DNA of 64,000 bases from Prorocentrum cordatum. Lineage: Eukaryota; Sar; Dinophyceae; Prorocentrales; Prorocentraceae. The notes below the pieces were generated by a model. That model was given only the letters and a program-made list of their open reading frames with translations. It was not told the DNA's origin and made no database searches. The translations under genes were made by a program, and so were the position numbers. This document shows, one piece after another, positions 10,420 to 19,796 of this stretch. Position 1 is the first letter of the stretch. Every line of letters starts with the position of its first letter. The DNA is taken from the NCBI GenBank assembly GCA_963575745.1, contig CAUYUJ010016366.1, positions 16,001 to 80,000 on the forward strand, written 5' to 3'.

Positions 10420-11370
10420 TTCGTCTTTCCGACTTCTGCGCCCAATTATTCTGGCTCTTTCGGTCGTCTCTCCGATTCCCGCTCCTACCCGCGCGACTCT
10501 GGCTCCTACCCGGGCGATTCCAGCTCATGTCCCCGCGTTTCCAGTTCCTACCCACACGACTCTGGCATCCGCGTTCGACTCTCCAATGTTTTCGTTTATC
10601 TTTCTAATTCTTGTTGGCGTGTTTCCGACTATGGCTCTTACCTCTACGATTTCGGTTCATGTTCCCACGATTATCCTGCCCATTCGATTGCGGCACCCGT
10701 GTCCATCTCTCTGACCCCTGCGCCTATTGTTCCCGCTTCTGCGTTCGCCTTATCGACTATCCCGATACCCGCATTTACCTTCCCGATTCTTGCGATCGTC
10801 TCTCCGACTCCGGTTCTTGCCCCCAACTCCGATCCATGTCCCCACGACCCCAGTTTCTGCCCACACGACTCAGGCACCCTTCTCCGACTCCCGCGCCTAT
10901 CTTCCCGTGTCCTGCGATTGTCTCCTCCGACTCCGGCTCCTCCCCCCGCGACTCCCAGCCCGTGTCCCTATGACTCCAGCTCCTACCCACGACCCCGCTC
11001 CGATGTTTCCGACCCCGAGACGAAGTGTCACGGTGTCACGTCTCCAACCAATCGTTCGGATTCAGGTTCCTTTCTCCATGACTCTGGCCTCAATGGTCCT
11101 CTCTCCGATTTCGGTTCCCATCTCTCCGATTCTGGCTCTTGTGTCTCCGACACCCGAACGAAGTGCCACGTCTCCCACCTGTTTTTCTTTCCGACTCGGG
11201 CACGCTTCTCTCCGATTCCGGTGTCAATCGTCGTACTCCCGACTCTGGCTCCCATGTCTACGGTTCCAGCTCTTATGTTCCCGACCCAGAGACGGAGTGC
11301 CACGTCTCTGCTACGTATCTTCCGGACTCCGGCTCGCACCAGTCCACATTCCAGGTGAAGTGCGGTAATG
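10420..11370. repeat. ~21 bp minisatellite (CGACTCTGGCTCCTACCC type)
   Basis: Units around CGACTCYGGCTCCTAYCC and CGATTCCAGCTCATGTCCC alternate with a period near 21 bp, degenerate but continuous. The frames give SDSGS-rich or PAPTPDS-rich peptides on both strands, which is the repeat and not a serine-rich protein. Confidence 0.8.
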
Positions 11371-12060
11371 CAGGGGCGTGACCGTGACCCCCTCCGGGCT
11401 CCGGCCCGCCCGCGCTGCCTCGGCAGGGCTTTTCCGTCAGACCGACGGTGCGCGCTCTGCCAGTCCGCTGTGGGTACAGTGGCATGTGTGTGTGGCCTCC
11501 GCGGGTCCCAAGCTGGACCTGCGCCTTGCAGAGCACAAGGTGACTTGCCGGACTGCATGGTCAGACGCCGCCGGCTCCCACTGTGCGTCACCAGCGCGGT
11601 GTCCCCGAGAGCAGCAGTGACGCTGCGGAGCGTGGCGGTGCCCAGCGGAGCTAAGTGTTGATAGACTTGTGATGCCAACCTATCTGACATTGGCTGGACC
11701 AGAGTTTTAGCACAAAGCGCTCGTTCCCAAGAAAACAACAAGGCTTCGGCGGTGGACAAGCAGTACGATTCGGCTGAATACGACTCTCGAGTTCACGCGG
11801 GTTAGGGCAAACACGAGCCCATAAACCGATGCCAACTAAGCTGCCGTGTTATGCGGCAATCGAGTTGAGAGCAATATTTCACGATTCGCGTATCTTCACC
11901 AGCCCATTCAAAAGCCTTGCCCAGGAGAGTTTACGGGAAAAGGGACGATTATACACATGTAGCGAAACAAAGCGGGCAACCAGGGTGAACGGATAAATCT
12001 CTGGAATTAATGGAGTGGCTTTGGAGAGCCTCTTCTGGCCATCCTTGGGGTCCGCGTGGG
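11371..12060. other. No gene recognised; ordinary-looking unique sequence
   Basis: Overlapping open frames exist on both strands (for example minus 11028-11759, 243 codons, half of it in the minisatellite). None shows a motif I can name, and no repeat family in the window matches. Confidence 0.4.
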
Positions 12061-12215
12061 GGCGTGAAGGAAGGAGGAGGAGGACGACGACGAAGACGAC
12101 GACCACGACGACGAGGAAGCGGAGGAAAAGGAAAAGGAAGACGATGAGGGCAAGGACGAAGGGGAGGACGATGATGAGGAGGAGGAGGAGGAGGAGGACA
12201 ACGAGGACGAGGACA
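12061..12215. repeat. GAC/GGA low-complexity tract
   Basis: Mixed GACGAC, GAGGAAG and GGAGGA triplets give Lys/Arg/Thr-rich or poly-Ser frames. Confidence 0.85.
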
Positions 12216-12225
12216 GAGCCCTCAA

Positions 12226-12790
12226 AATCGCCTCTTGGAGCCATCTTGGAGCTCTTTTGGGGGATCTTGGGGTCATCTTGTAGCTCTCTGAGGGGATCTT
12301 GGGGCCGTCTTGGGGCTCTCTTGGAGCCCTCTTTGGGGCCCTGGGGTGCCTCTTGGGGCCATCGTGGAGGCTATCGGTCAAAGGAGAGGGGGGTCCTAAC
12401 GTGTGGTCCCCCCCCCCCCCTGGGGCCATCAACATTGCTTCTTCGGGCCCTCTTCCTCTTGGGGCGCTCTTGGGCCGCTCTTGGAGCCGTCTGCGAGGCA
12501 TATTGTGCCCCTCTTGGGCCTCTCTTGGGCCATCTTGGGGGGATCTTAAAGCCTAAAGGCGCATCGGAAGCGAACGGGCGAGAAGGCAACAATTATTGAT
12601 GTTCCATCGGTGTTTGAAGGATGTTGGCCCCTTGGAGGGGTCCTGAGGGGGCTCCGAGAACACTTGGAACCGTCTTGTGGCCCTTGCCAGGCCTCTTGGA
12701 GGTATTTCGGGAGCTACCTTGAGCCGCTTTGGAGGCCATCTTGGAGCATCGGAGGCCCTCTTGGAGTCATCTTGGGCCATCTTGGGTGCT
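12226..12790. repeat. TCTTGGGGCC minisatellite
   Basis: Degenerate ~15-18 bp units such as TCTTGGGGCCATCTTGGAGC run from 12226 to 12560 and again from 12610 to 12790, separated by ~50 bp of unique sequence. Confidence 0.8.
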
Positions 12791-13011
12791 TTAACTTATC
12801 GCGAACCCCAGAAGAAAAAAACAACAGAAACAACTCAGGAAAAGGGGTGACACATCTCCCGAAAGAGGAGGGTTGTGCAAGGGAAAAGAAAGATATCGCT
12901 AGGCCACATTCGCCCAAACAGCTGGTGGTATTTGCGGAAATCGTCCGTGGGCGGTAACCACGCCCGCTTTGAAGGAGACCGTTGTGTTGAAGGCTCCCGC
13001 ACTCGGCACCG
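12791..13011. other. No gene seen
   Basis: A-rich then mixed sequence leads up to the hairpin at 13012; no feature is visible. Confidence 0.4.
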
Positions 13012-13054
13012 ACAACCAGACAGAACCGTTGCAGCAACGGTTCTGTCTGGTTGT
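13012..13054. repeat. Perfect 21 bp inverted repeat (hairpin)
   Basis: Bases 13012-13032 are the exact reverse complement of 13034-13054, with a single A between. The core is CAGACAGAACCGTTGC / GCAACGGTTCTGTCTG. It has no following T run, so it is not a bacterial-style terminator. It is either a very young palindrome or the relic of a foldback element. Confidence 0.95.
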
Positions 13055-13099
13055 TCCTGCTTTTCGTGGGCTTTCGTCTTGAAGCATGTTCCTCAGGGC

Positions 13100-14290
13100 C
13101 AGAGGTCCGTTTGAACGTGGGTGCGATGGCATTCGCAAGGGTGCCATCGCAAGGGTAGTTGACGTCGAGAAAGAGACCGAGCCGGAAAGCAGATCGGCCA
13201 GCACTGACACAGGCGATGGGCCCTGCTAGTCGCAGTTCGTCGATGGCCGAGGGAAGAGCAGACCGCAACCGGGGAGGTGGCCACGGCCCGCGGAGTCAAA
13301 GAGATGCACGTCGAGCCCTTCGTTCTCGATCGACGTCTGCGAACAGCAGCTGGGCGGTGATCTCGAGGACATCGACGCACGGAGGCCTGCTTGCAGACCG
13401 ACCACTGCCCGTGTGGCCGAAGCTGAGCAATCAGTGCATGCCCATGCCCGTGGTGGCAGGGAGCGATGCGTGCAAGGGCGTCCTCTTGGACATGGACGTG
13501 GGCCTCGGTTTGACTCGACGATCGCGACTCTCACATGTCCACGGTGCATTCTGTCCACGCCCTGGCAGCCTTGACCTTCAAGGGAACCTTGTGCGAGGAT
13601 GCGAGCACGGAAACTCTTTTCTCCCATGAACAGCGTCCATGCGGAATCAGCGCGTTACAGCTGGCACAGAAGTCAGGAACGCTCCCACCGCTGGAGGCAT
13701 ACATTTGTGGTCTTTGCGATTGGGCTCTCCACATTGAATAGTTCTTCGTTGTTCGGTATCTCCATGAGGCTATCGACCTTCGGCGAGGGGGGTCATGCTT
13801 CATGTCCTTGACCCGCTGTCTGCTGGCCACTGCACACTCAAACAGGGTCATGAGGATGAGTAGCTTCCCAACGGGCACGTTGATGCTTGGATGTTCGGTC
13901 CACCCTGAGCCATTATCGCTAGCCACGTTCGGACAAAAGGGCCTCCGCCCAGTCAAGACATCGGCTTCGCCGGCAACCGCAGGAGGCGGCGTGTCGAGGC
14001 CGTCGGCCTGGTGGACCGCTGGCCCCAACGGCGCCTGCTGCGACTGTTGGGGGAAGCTGGCACGGACGCTCAAGTTTGCAACCGCTTGCGAAGTCTGCCG
14101 GATGAAACCAGAGAAGTCTCAAGCTGTGATTGCGCATTGTTTTGTGATGTCTGGGCCTAGAAGGTGTTGAAAGATTTTTAGATCCCAGCTTCGGCGGCCA
14201 CGGAGTGCCAGAGAAAAACCTGTTTGCGTGCACACCTGTGTCCAGCAAGTCTTGCCTACGGCAATTCACTTGCGACGGGTCCAATCGACG
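13100..14290 (-). pseudogene. Unrecognised protein-coding remnant, minus strand
   Basis: The minus frame at 13531-14073 has normal-looking amino-acid composition, unlike the GC-driven frames around it: VPVGKLLILMTLFECAVASR, then QRVKDMKHDPPRRRSIASWR, VPDFCASCNALIPHGRCSWE and VPLKVKAARAW, followed by a stop. The pair CASC and a later HGRC could be part of a metal site, but I cannot name a family. Possible continuations lie upstream to ~14290 and downstream to ~13100 in other minus frames. The opposite strand also has open frames, so the strand choice is an inference from composition. Confidence 0.35.
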
Positions 14291-14812
14291 CTGGGCTATC
14301 GAACCCCCCCGCCCGGGGTCACTTCGCTGCAGACATCCTTCAGATTCTGAGCCCCGGTCGGTTTCTCCGAAGCCTCACCTGCAGGGTGCTTAGCGATCTT
14401 CTCTTGGCCCGGGGCAGCCGGGCAGCTGAGACGCCCGTGCGCCATGACCATCAGGACGGAGGCTCGCGATCTTCCCGGCGTCTGAGGCCCACTGCGTCGA
14501 TATTGACGCCTGGAGAGGGGCGCTCTTCAGCACAGCGTGTCAGGAGTGTTCCCCCTATATTGTCTGTTGTTGCCCTGACTTGTCCGCCTTATGCATTGCG
14601 GGATGTGGCGCGCCTGGTACCCGCCATGTCCAACACCCTTGGTCCAGTCCTCCGCATCGTTATCCTTTCCTTTCCCGTTCTTCCATACGCTTCCCCCCTA
14701 CATGTACTGCTCCTTCCCCCGTACCCCCTCTGAAAGGTCCAAGCCTCTCGGTTGCGATTCACTTGGGAAGATCTTTTGACGCGGGTTGCTTTGAAGAGAC
14801 AACGAAGTAGAT
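14291..14812. other. No gene recognised
   Basis: A plus frame of 169 codons (14224-14733) overlaps this stretch, but its composition is uninformative and no motif is visible. Confidence 0.4.
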
Positions 14813-15085
14813 AATGAAAGAGAGAGAGAGAGACAAGCAAGGAAGAAAGAGAAAGGAATAGTGAAATTGCGAGAGAGCGAGAGAGAAAGTCAGAGACAGA
14901 GACAGAGAGATATACATATATATGTATATAGAGAGATATTGGATATGAGATAGCGAGAGATGGAGCGAGCGAGCGAGTGCAAATGAGCGCATGTGATGTA
15001 TATTTAAATGCGTATAGCGATATGTGGAGAGAGAGAGAGAGAGAGAGACAGAGGGAAAAAGAGAGAGAGAGAGAGAACACAAAAT
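14813..15085. repeat. (GA)n-rich tracts
   Basis: Several GAGAGA runs (14817-14835, 14870-14915, 15025-15080) are broken by short TATATA and GCGAGC words. Confidence 0.93.
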
Positions 15086-15287
15086 TAGTGAAGAGGGGGG
15101 CACGCACACAGAGGGTGGGGAGTCAAACAGAAAAACAGAGTATAGCCGATGGCCCGCGAGGCGGGAGCCTCCGCCGAAGCTGGCGCACTACTCCCGGCTC
15201 GCGGCCTACGAGCCTGGAAGCACCGATGCGGCGCGCTCCCGCGCAGTCCCCGCCAGAGCACCAATCACGGGGCCCTCAGGGGCCCCC

Positions 15288-15490
15288 GCCTCCTTCCGAG
15301 GCGGGGATTCATCAACAACCACTGCCTGGGCGATCGAGCTTCGGGATCATCGGCGGGATATGGATATGAATGCGTATGTTCGGGCCCTGGAAGGCGCAAC
15401 TATATATTCATGTCCACCGCCTGCCCTTGCCCCCGAAGCTCGATCCCCCAGGCGGTGGTTGTGGATAAACCCCTGCCTCGCACTCCTGCC
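15288..15490. mobile_element. Foldback (hairpin) element with ~50 bp arms
   Basis: The left arm 15297-15345 (CGAGGCGGGGATTCATCAAC ... GATCGAGCTTCGGG) is the near-exact reverse complement of 15431-15480 (CCCCCGAAGCTCGATC ... CCCCTGCCTCG). An 85 bp loop contains GGATATGGATATGAATGCG. Only one copy is present in the window. Confidence 0.85.
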
Positions 15491-16236
15491 TCCCCCTCAA
15501 GCCTTTCTCGCGCCCGCAGTGCGAGCGCGAAGGAAGGAGGTCTTACGAGGGATGTATGCGGACTTCCTCTGTCTCGACACCGTCCTGCTTCGGCGCCGAG
15601 GTGGCATTCGGGGTGGCTTCTGGCAGCCGCGTGGCGGCCTCGGGACTGCCTCGGAAGGTCTTCGGATAGCCTCGGGCACACCCATACGGGGCTCGCTTTC
15701 CAGGGATGGAGAAGTCGGCATCACGTTACCGGAGTAAGGCGGCGGAAGGAAAACAAGGGCGGCTCCGTTGGCGGAAGCCGGCGGAAGAAATAGATGCGCC
15801 CCTACGAGATGACAACATTTGTTTGCTTCACGGTTTCCGAATTCGACCCCGTAGAGTCAGCATCAGCAGGCTGGGGACGAGGCGGTCGTCGATCGGTGCA
15901 GGATGGCAGGGCTCATTTCGATTCCTCCGACTCTACTCTATTCGATTTCGATCGATTCTGATTCCGATTCGATTCGACTTCGGGTTCCGAGTTGGACTTC
16001 GCGGTTTCTCAATGGGGGCCTTCTTAGTTTGCTGCTTTCTGCCGAGTCAATTTCTTCCGACTCGGCTGCCGATTCCCGCCGATCCGGCTGACTCGATCGC
16101 CGATCCGATTGATCGCTTCGATTCCAGGGCTCTCCTGGGATGGTCCTGGCCTGGCTACACCTGAACGACGTCAGAAAACGGGACCGTCGTCACCAACATT
16201 GGCGCGTAAACGTTCTCGCTCCCAACGTGACTCGTC
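15491..16236. repeat. Unassigned sequence, GATTC-rich minisatellite at 15920-16130
   Basis: From about 15920 the words CGATTC, CCGATTC and GACTCGG recur with a loose 6-12 bp period. A shorter patch of the same type sits at 38985-39040. No gene was recognised from 15491 to 15920. Confidence 0.6.
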
Positions 16237-16241
16237 AATCT

Positions 16242-16410
16242 TCAGGCGGGGAAGAAACACACAGACACAATGAATCGTCGACTCCCCAGAAAAGATCGGA
16301 AACTATGGGAAATGGTGGGGAAGACAAAAACCCAGAAAATATAAGAAAATATTGGGAATATTTTTATTTGTGTGCTTTTATGTGTGTGTGTGTGTCCCAG
16401 GGCCCCTTCA
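16242..16410 (+). mobile_element. Family A MITE-like element, copy 3
   Basis: This 169 bp copy runs TCAGGCGGGG ... CCCCTTCA. Flanks AATCT (16237-16241) and AGTCT (16411-16415) differ at one base, as expected for an older target duplication. The extra length is a GT expansion near 16380-16395. Confidence 0.82.
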
Positions 16411-16678
16411 AGTCTGAGGGGCAGGGGTCAACTCGCGGCACGGCCGCAGGGAGCTTAAGGGCGCCCTCGAAGGCGCGAGGCCATTCGCGCCTCGCGGCTC
16501 GGCTCCGACGCCTCCTCGTCCTCCCCTCCTCCCCCGGGGGGGGGGGGGGCGCGGCGCGGGAGCGCGTGACGCTGTTCGCGCGGCGCGCCGCGCGGGGGAT
16601 CGCGGAGCGAGGCGCCCCTGGGGAGGCGGGCGAGCGCGCAGGAGGCGTGCCCCGCCTCTGCCCCCCCCCCCTCTCCCT
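16411..16678. other. No gene seen; very GC-rich
   Basis: G and C runs (for example near 16540-16555 and 16658-16672) make every frame open; no motif is visible. Confidence 0.4.
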
Positions 16679-16813
16679 GGGCATCGCTCGGCCGTGTGCA
16701 CGTTTCTCGGCGAGGACCATCGAGGACCACCCTGGACCATCGAGCAAAAAAAAAAAACAAAAAACACGCACGAAACCCACAAATGCACGGGAAATGGGCG
16801 TCCGAGCGATGGC
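16679..16813 (+). mobile_element. Family D inverted-repeat element, copy 2
   Basis: Ends are GGCATCGCTCGGCCGTGTGC and GGGCGTCCGAGCGATGGC. The interior has CTCGGCGAGGACCATCGAGG, CCTGGACCATCGAGC, an A run and ACACGCACGAAAC, shared with copies 3 and 4. Confidence 0.85.
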
Positions 16814-17199
16814 AAGCTCTGCTCTTTGCCGCGCTCCCTGCCGGTGCCCCGGAGGCTCCGCCGCGCCCCCCCCCCCCCCCCCCCTGCGGGAGGGGCGGCA
16901 CCGGCCGCGGGCCGCAGGGCAGGGCGCCGGGCGGCCGTCCGGCGGCGCGCGCTCCGGGGGGCTCGAGGAGCGCGGCTCTACAGTCGGGGCCCTGAAGAAG
17001 GAACCCTTTTCGTTGGGGAGGGGCTCCGTGTTCCTTGATTGTTTCACAGCTTGCCTTAGGATTTCCTAAGGTTTACCTTAGGTTTTCAATGGGACATCGA
17101 ATTTTACCTGATGGGAAAAAGGGGCCTCGTTCCTTATTTAGCGTTCCTTAGGTAAACGCCCCTACTGTAGGCCGGCGGCTCGAGGCTCCCGGGTCGAGG
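16814..17199. other. No gene seen
   Basis: GC-rich sequence is followed by a small patch of CCTTAGG/CCTAAGG palindromes at 17052-17158. Confidence 0.4.
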
Positions 17200-17390
17200 A
17201 CCGCTCCGCCACGCGCAGGGGGGGGTATGGGGGGAGGGGGAGGGGGCTTCTCAGGAGCACCCCTGCTTCTGGGGAGGCGCGGGCCTGCGCTGCAGGTGTG
17301 AGGCCGGCGCCTTCGAAGAGGCAGCCTCCTTCTCAGAAGCCCTCCCCCCTCCCTCCATCCCCCTCGTGCGCGCCGCCGAGTCGCGGCGCG
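17200..17390 (+). other. Segmental duplicate, unoccupied sister of family A copy 4
   Basis: This segment matches 17925-18040 plus 18204-18250. Shared words are GGGGAGGCGCGGGCC, GAGGCAGCCTCCTTC and AGCCCTCCCCCCTCCC with GCGCGCCGCC after it. In the other copy the 163 bp family A element splits the match exactly at AAGAA. Here the junction is TTCTCAGAAGCC with no insert. Confidence 0.75.
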
Positions 17391-17507
17391 AGGCTCTCGA
17401 GGATCGCGGCTCGAGGAGTTCGCGGCTCGAGGATCGCGGCTCGAGGAGCGCGCCGGAGGTCGCGCCGCGGCCCGCCGCCGCCGCTGCCGAGCTTGAGGCT
17501 CGGTGGC

Positions 17508-17786
17508 TCGATACTGGCGAACAAAGAGGAAGCAGACACTCGCAGGCCTAGAGGCTGACACCAACACCAACATCGGCGGTCTTCCTCCAACGTGGGAAGA
17601 GGATCCCGATCTCGGTGATGGTGGTACTATTCTGGCTTCCAGCTCGGTGGCTCGATATTGGCGAGGCTTGCAAAGAGGAAGCAAAAACTCGCAGGCCTAG
17701 AGGTTGACACCAACACCAATATCGGCGGTGTTCCTCCAACGTGGGAAGAGGGTCCCGATCTCGGTGGTGGTGGTACTATTCTGGCT
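17508..17786 (+). repeat. Tandem duplication, ~138 bp unit
   Basis: Units beginning GGTGGCTCGATACTGGCGA (17508) and GGTGGCTCGATATTGGCGA (17646) share AGGCCTAGAGGYTGACACC, CGTGGGAAGAGG and GGTACTATTCTGGCTTCC. Confidence 0.85.
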
Positions 17787-17890
17787 TCCAGGGTGAACGA
17801 AATATTGCCACCAACACCGAAATCTAGGATCATCGTCTCCCTGTGGAGGCAGCCTCCTGCGTTGGTGTTGGTGCCCATCTCCAGGCCTCC
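17694..17890. repeat. Imperfect inverted repeat, ~95 bp arms
   Basis: The second tandem unit (from GGCCTAGAGGTTGACACCAA) pairs with the reverse complement of 17795-17888 (GGCCTGGAGATGGGCACCAA on the other strand), with scattered mismatches. It may be an older foldback element that was later duplicated. Confidence 0.6.
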
Positions 17891-18040
17891 AGAAAACGGC
17901 TCAAACTTTCGACCACGCGCAGAAGGGGGGCAGGGGAGAGGGGGAGGGCCTCTTGGAAGGAGGCTGGTTCTGCGGAGGCGCCGGCCCGACATCTGTAGGC
18001 CAGGCCCGCGCCATCTGAGAAGGCAGCCTCCTTCCAAGAA

Positions 18041-18203
18041 TCAAGAGGGAAAGAAACACACAGACACAATGAATCGGCGATTCCCTAGAAAGTATAGGAA
18101 AAGATGGGAAGTGGGGGGGAAGACAAAAACCCAGAAATTATGGGAAAATATGGGGAATATTTTTATTTGTGTGTATTTATTTGTGTGTCCCAGGGCCCCT
18201 TCA
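18041..18203 (+). mobile_element. Family A MITE-like element, copy 4
   Basis: This 163 bp copy runs TCAAGAGGG ... CCCCTTCA, flanked by AAGAA at 18036-18040 and 18204-18208. It interrupts a duplicated segment whose uninterrupted sister is at 17200-17390. Only 126 bp separate it from copy 5. Confidence 0.9.
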
Positions 18204-18329
18204 AAGAAGCCTTCCTCCCCCCTCCCCCTGCCCCCCATACGCGCGCCGCCAGGCAGTGCAGAGGCGCGTCCGGTGCTGCCGCCGCCCTTGCTTGACCGCC
18301 GCATGGAGCGATCCGGCGAGCGGAGCACT

Positions 18330-18492
18330 TCAGGAGGGGGAGAAACACACAGACATAATTAATCGTCGATTCCCAGGAACACATGGGAAAATATGGGAAG
18401 TGGGGGGGAAGACAGGAACCCAGGAAATATAGGAACATATGGGGAATCCTTTTATTTGTGTGTATTTATTTGTGTGTCCCAGTTCCCCTTCA
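18330..18492 (+). mobile_element. Family A MITE-like element, copy 5
   Basis: This 163 bp copy runs TCAGGAGGGG ... CCCCTTCA, flanked by an exact GCACT at 18325-18329 and 18493-18497. Internal AAACACACAGACATAATTAA and GGGAAGTGGGGGGGAAGACA match the other copies. Confidence 0.9.
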
Positions 18493-18497
18493 GCACT

Positions 18498-19528
18498 GCC
18501 TGTCGTCCGAGGTTCCACGCTCCACGCGGTGCCCGAGACCAGCGCCAGGGCCGCCGCGGCACGAGCCCGTCGCACCCAATGCCCTTCCCCCCCCTCGAGA
18601 GTGACGCCGAGGTCGCGAGAGCATGCCCGGGCGACCGCCATACGCTTCACGACGTCGGCCTTGGCGCCCACGACCCCGTCCCGAGGACACGTTGCGTTCC
18701 TCACGGGTCGTTCGGTCGTCGGGGCCGGGCCCGACCTAGCTCCTGGATCCCGAAACCGCACCGCCAAGCCGCATTCCAGGACATGCAACTCTTCAAGGGT
18801 GCCCTTGCGTTGCCGCTTCCCTCTCTCCGGCTTCTCTCGAGCCTCTTCGGCCCGCCTGGCGCCACTCCGGGAGACGCTCAACCCGGGCGTCCAAGAGCCC
18901 CCTGCGTTCTCACCGCGCGGCCTCGTATGGCTCGGTCCTGGTCCTGGCTGTAGACGAACGTCCGCTGTGATCTGTGCCACAACGCCGGGGGCGTGGGCCG
19001 TCTGCTCCTGCTCTGGGTGCGGTGCAGTGCCCTACGCCTGGGCCGCCTGGGCCCACCATGGCAGACAGATGGTGCAGACGGAAGCCCCGCCTTTTTGGCG
19101 AGCGCCTCCCGCGAGTGCCCGAGAGCGCTGGGGCGGGCGGACTTCCCCGAGTTCCTCTGCATCATGGAGCCAGGGGGAGGAGAAGCAGGTACGGCCGCGC
19201 ACACCTGCCCCCCCCCTCTCCGAGGCTGGAGGTCGTTCTCGAGGGCTGGAACAATGGCAATGACCAAGATGGCGCGAGATCTTGTTGACGCCTTGATCTT
19301 GGTCATGTTCCATGCAGGCCGCTGCCGATCCGCGAGGATGATCCACGAGTTGACGATGGTCAAGATTGACGATGACCAAGATCGACACCGAGTTTTCCGC
19401 TGCCAGTTTTGGTCATGGTACCTTTGCCCCCTCCCTCAACATTCGAATAAGAAGCCACCGGCGCTGGTATCAGCTTTCGGAGGTCCGCATGGACCTTGTG
19501 AATTCTATGATTGCGTTTATGTTTGTCC
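18498..19528. other. No gene recognised; long open frame on the minus strand
   Basis: A minus frame over 18498-18980 has fairly normal composition (ECGLAVRFRDPGARSGPAP, then RMAVARACSRDLGVTL) and ends inside family A copy 5. I cannot assign it to a family and plus frames are equally long. Near 19255-19385 the words ATGACCAAGAT and GATCTTGGTCAT form small inverted repeats. Confidence 0.35.
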
Positions 19529-19590
19529 CAACCTTCCTGTGTTGGGTTCGTTTTGAATAGGGCACCGTGGTCTCCGTCACTCATCCCCTT
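19529..19590 (+). repeat. ~58 bp dispersed repeat, copy 1 (CCTGTGTTGGG ... GAATAGGGCA)
   Basis: It reads CCTTCCTGTGTTGGG, then GAATAGGGCACCGTGGTCTCC and a pyrimidine tract. Copies 2 (19663-19720) and 3 (27061-27120) have the same order of words and are also followed by TCC-rich pyrimidines. Confidence 0.7.
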
Positions 19591-19662
19591 CCCCCCCCCC
19601 CTTCCCCTCCTTCTCCCCCTCTTCCTCCTCTTCTTCGTCCCTTTTACTTCCTGCTTTATTCC

Positions 19663-19796
19663 GAACCCTCCTGTCTTGGGTTTTCGCTGTGAATAGGGCA
19701 GTGTAGTCTCCAGTCATCCGTCCTCCTCCTCCTCCTCCTCCTCCTCCTCCTCGAGACCATCATCAACAGGCTTATTGGCGGAGGCTGACCGGGAGG
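19663..19796 (+). repeat. ~58 bp dispersed repeat, copy 2, with (TCC)n tail
   Basis: CCGAACCCTCCTGTCTTGGG ... GAATAGGGCAGTGTAGTCTC is followed by (TCC)n at 19721-19752. The frame of the retrotransposon protein begins directly after the triplets, so this tract marks the 5' truncation point of the element at 19797. Confidence 0.7.

Noticed and set aside
13012-13054. Intrinsic transcription terminator
   Set aside because: A perfect stem but no T tract on either side and a one-base loop; bacterial-type termination is not expected in this genome.
14589-15109. Minus frame of Ser/Leu repeats with 'membrane' segments
   Set aside because: Translation of the complement of (GA)n runs.
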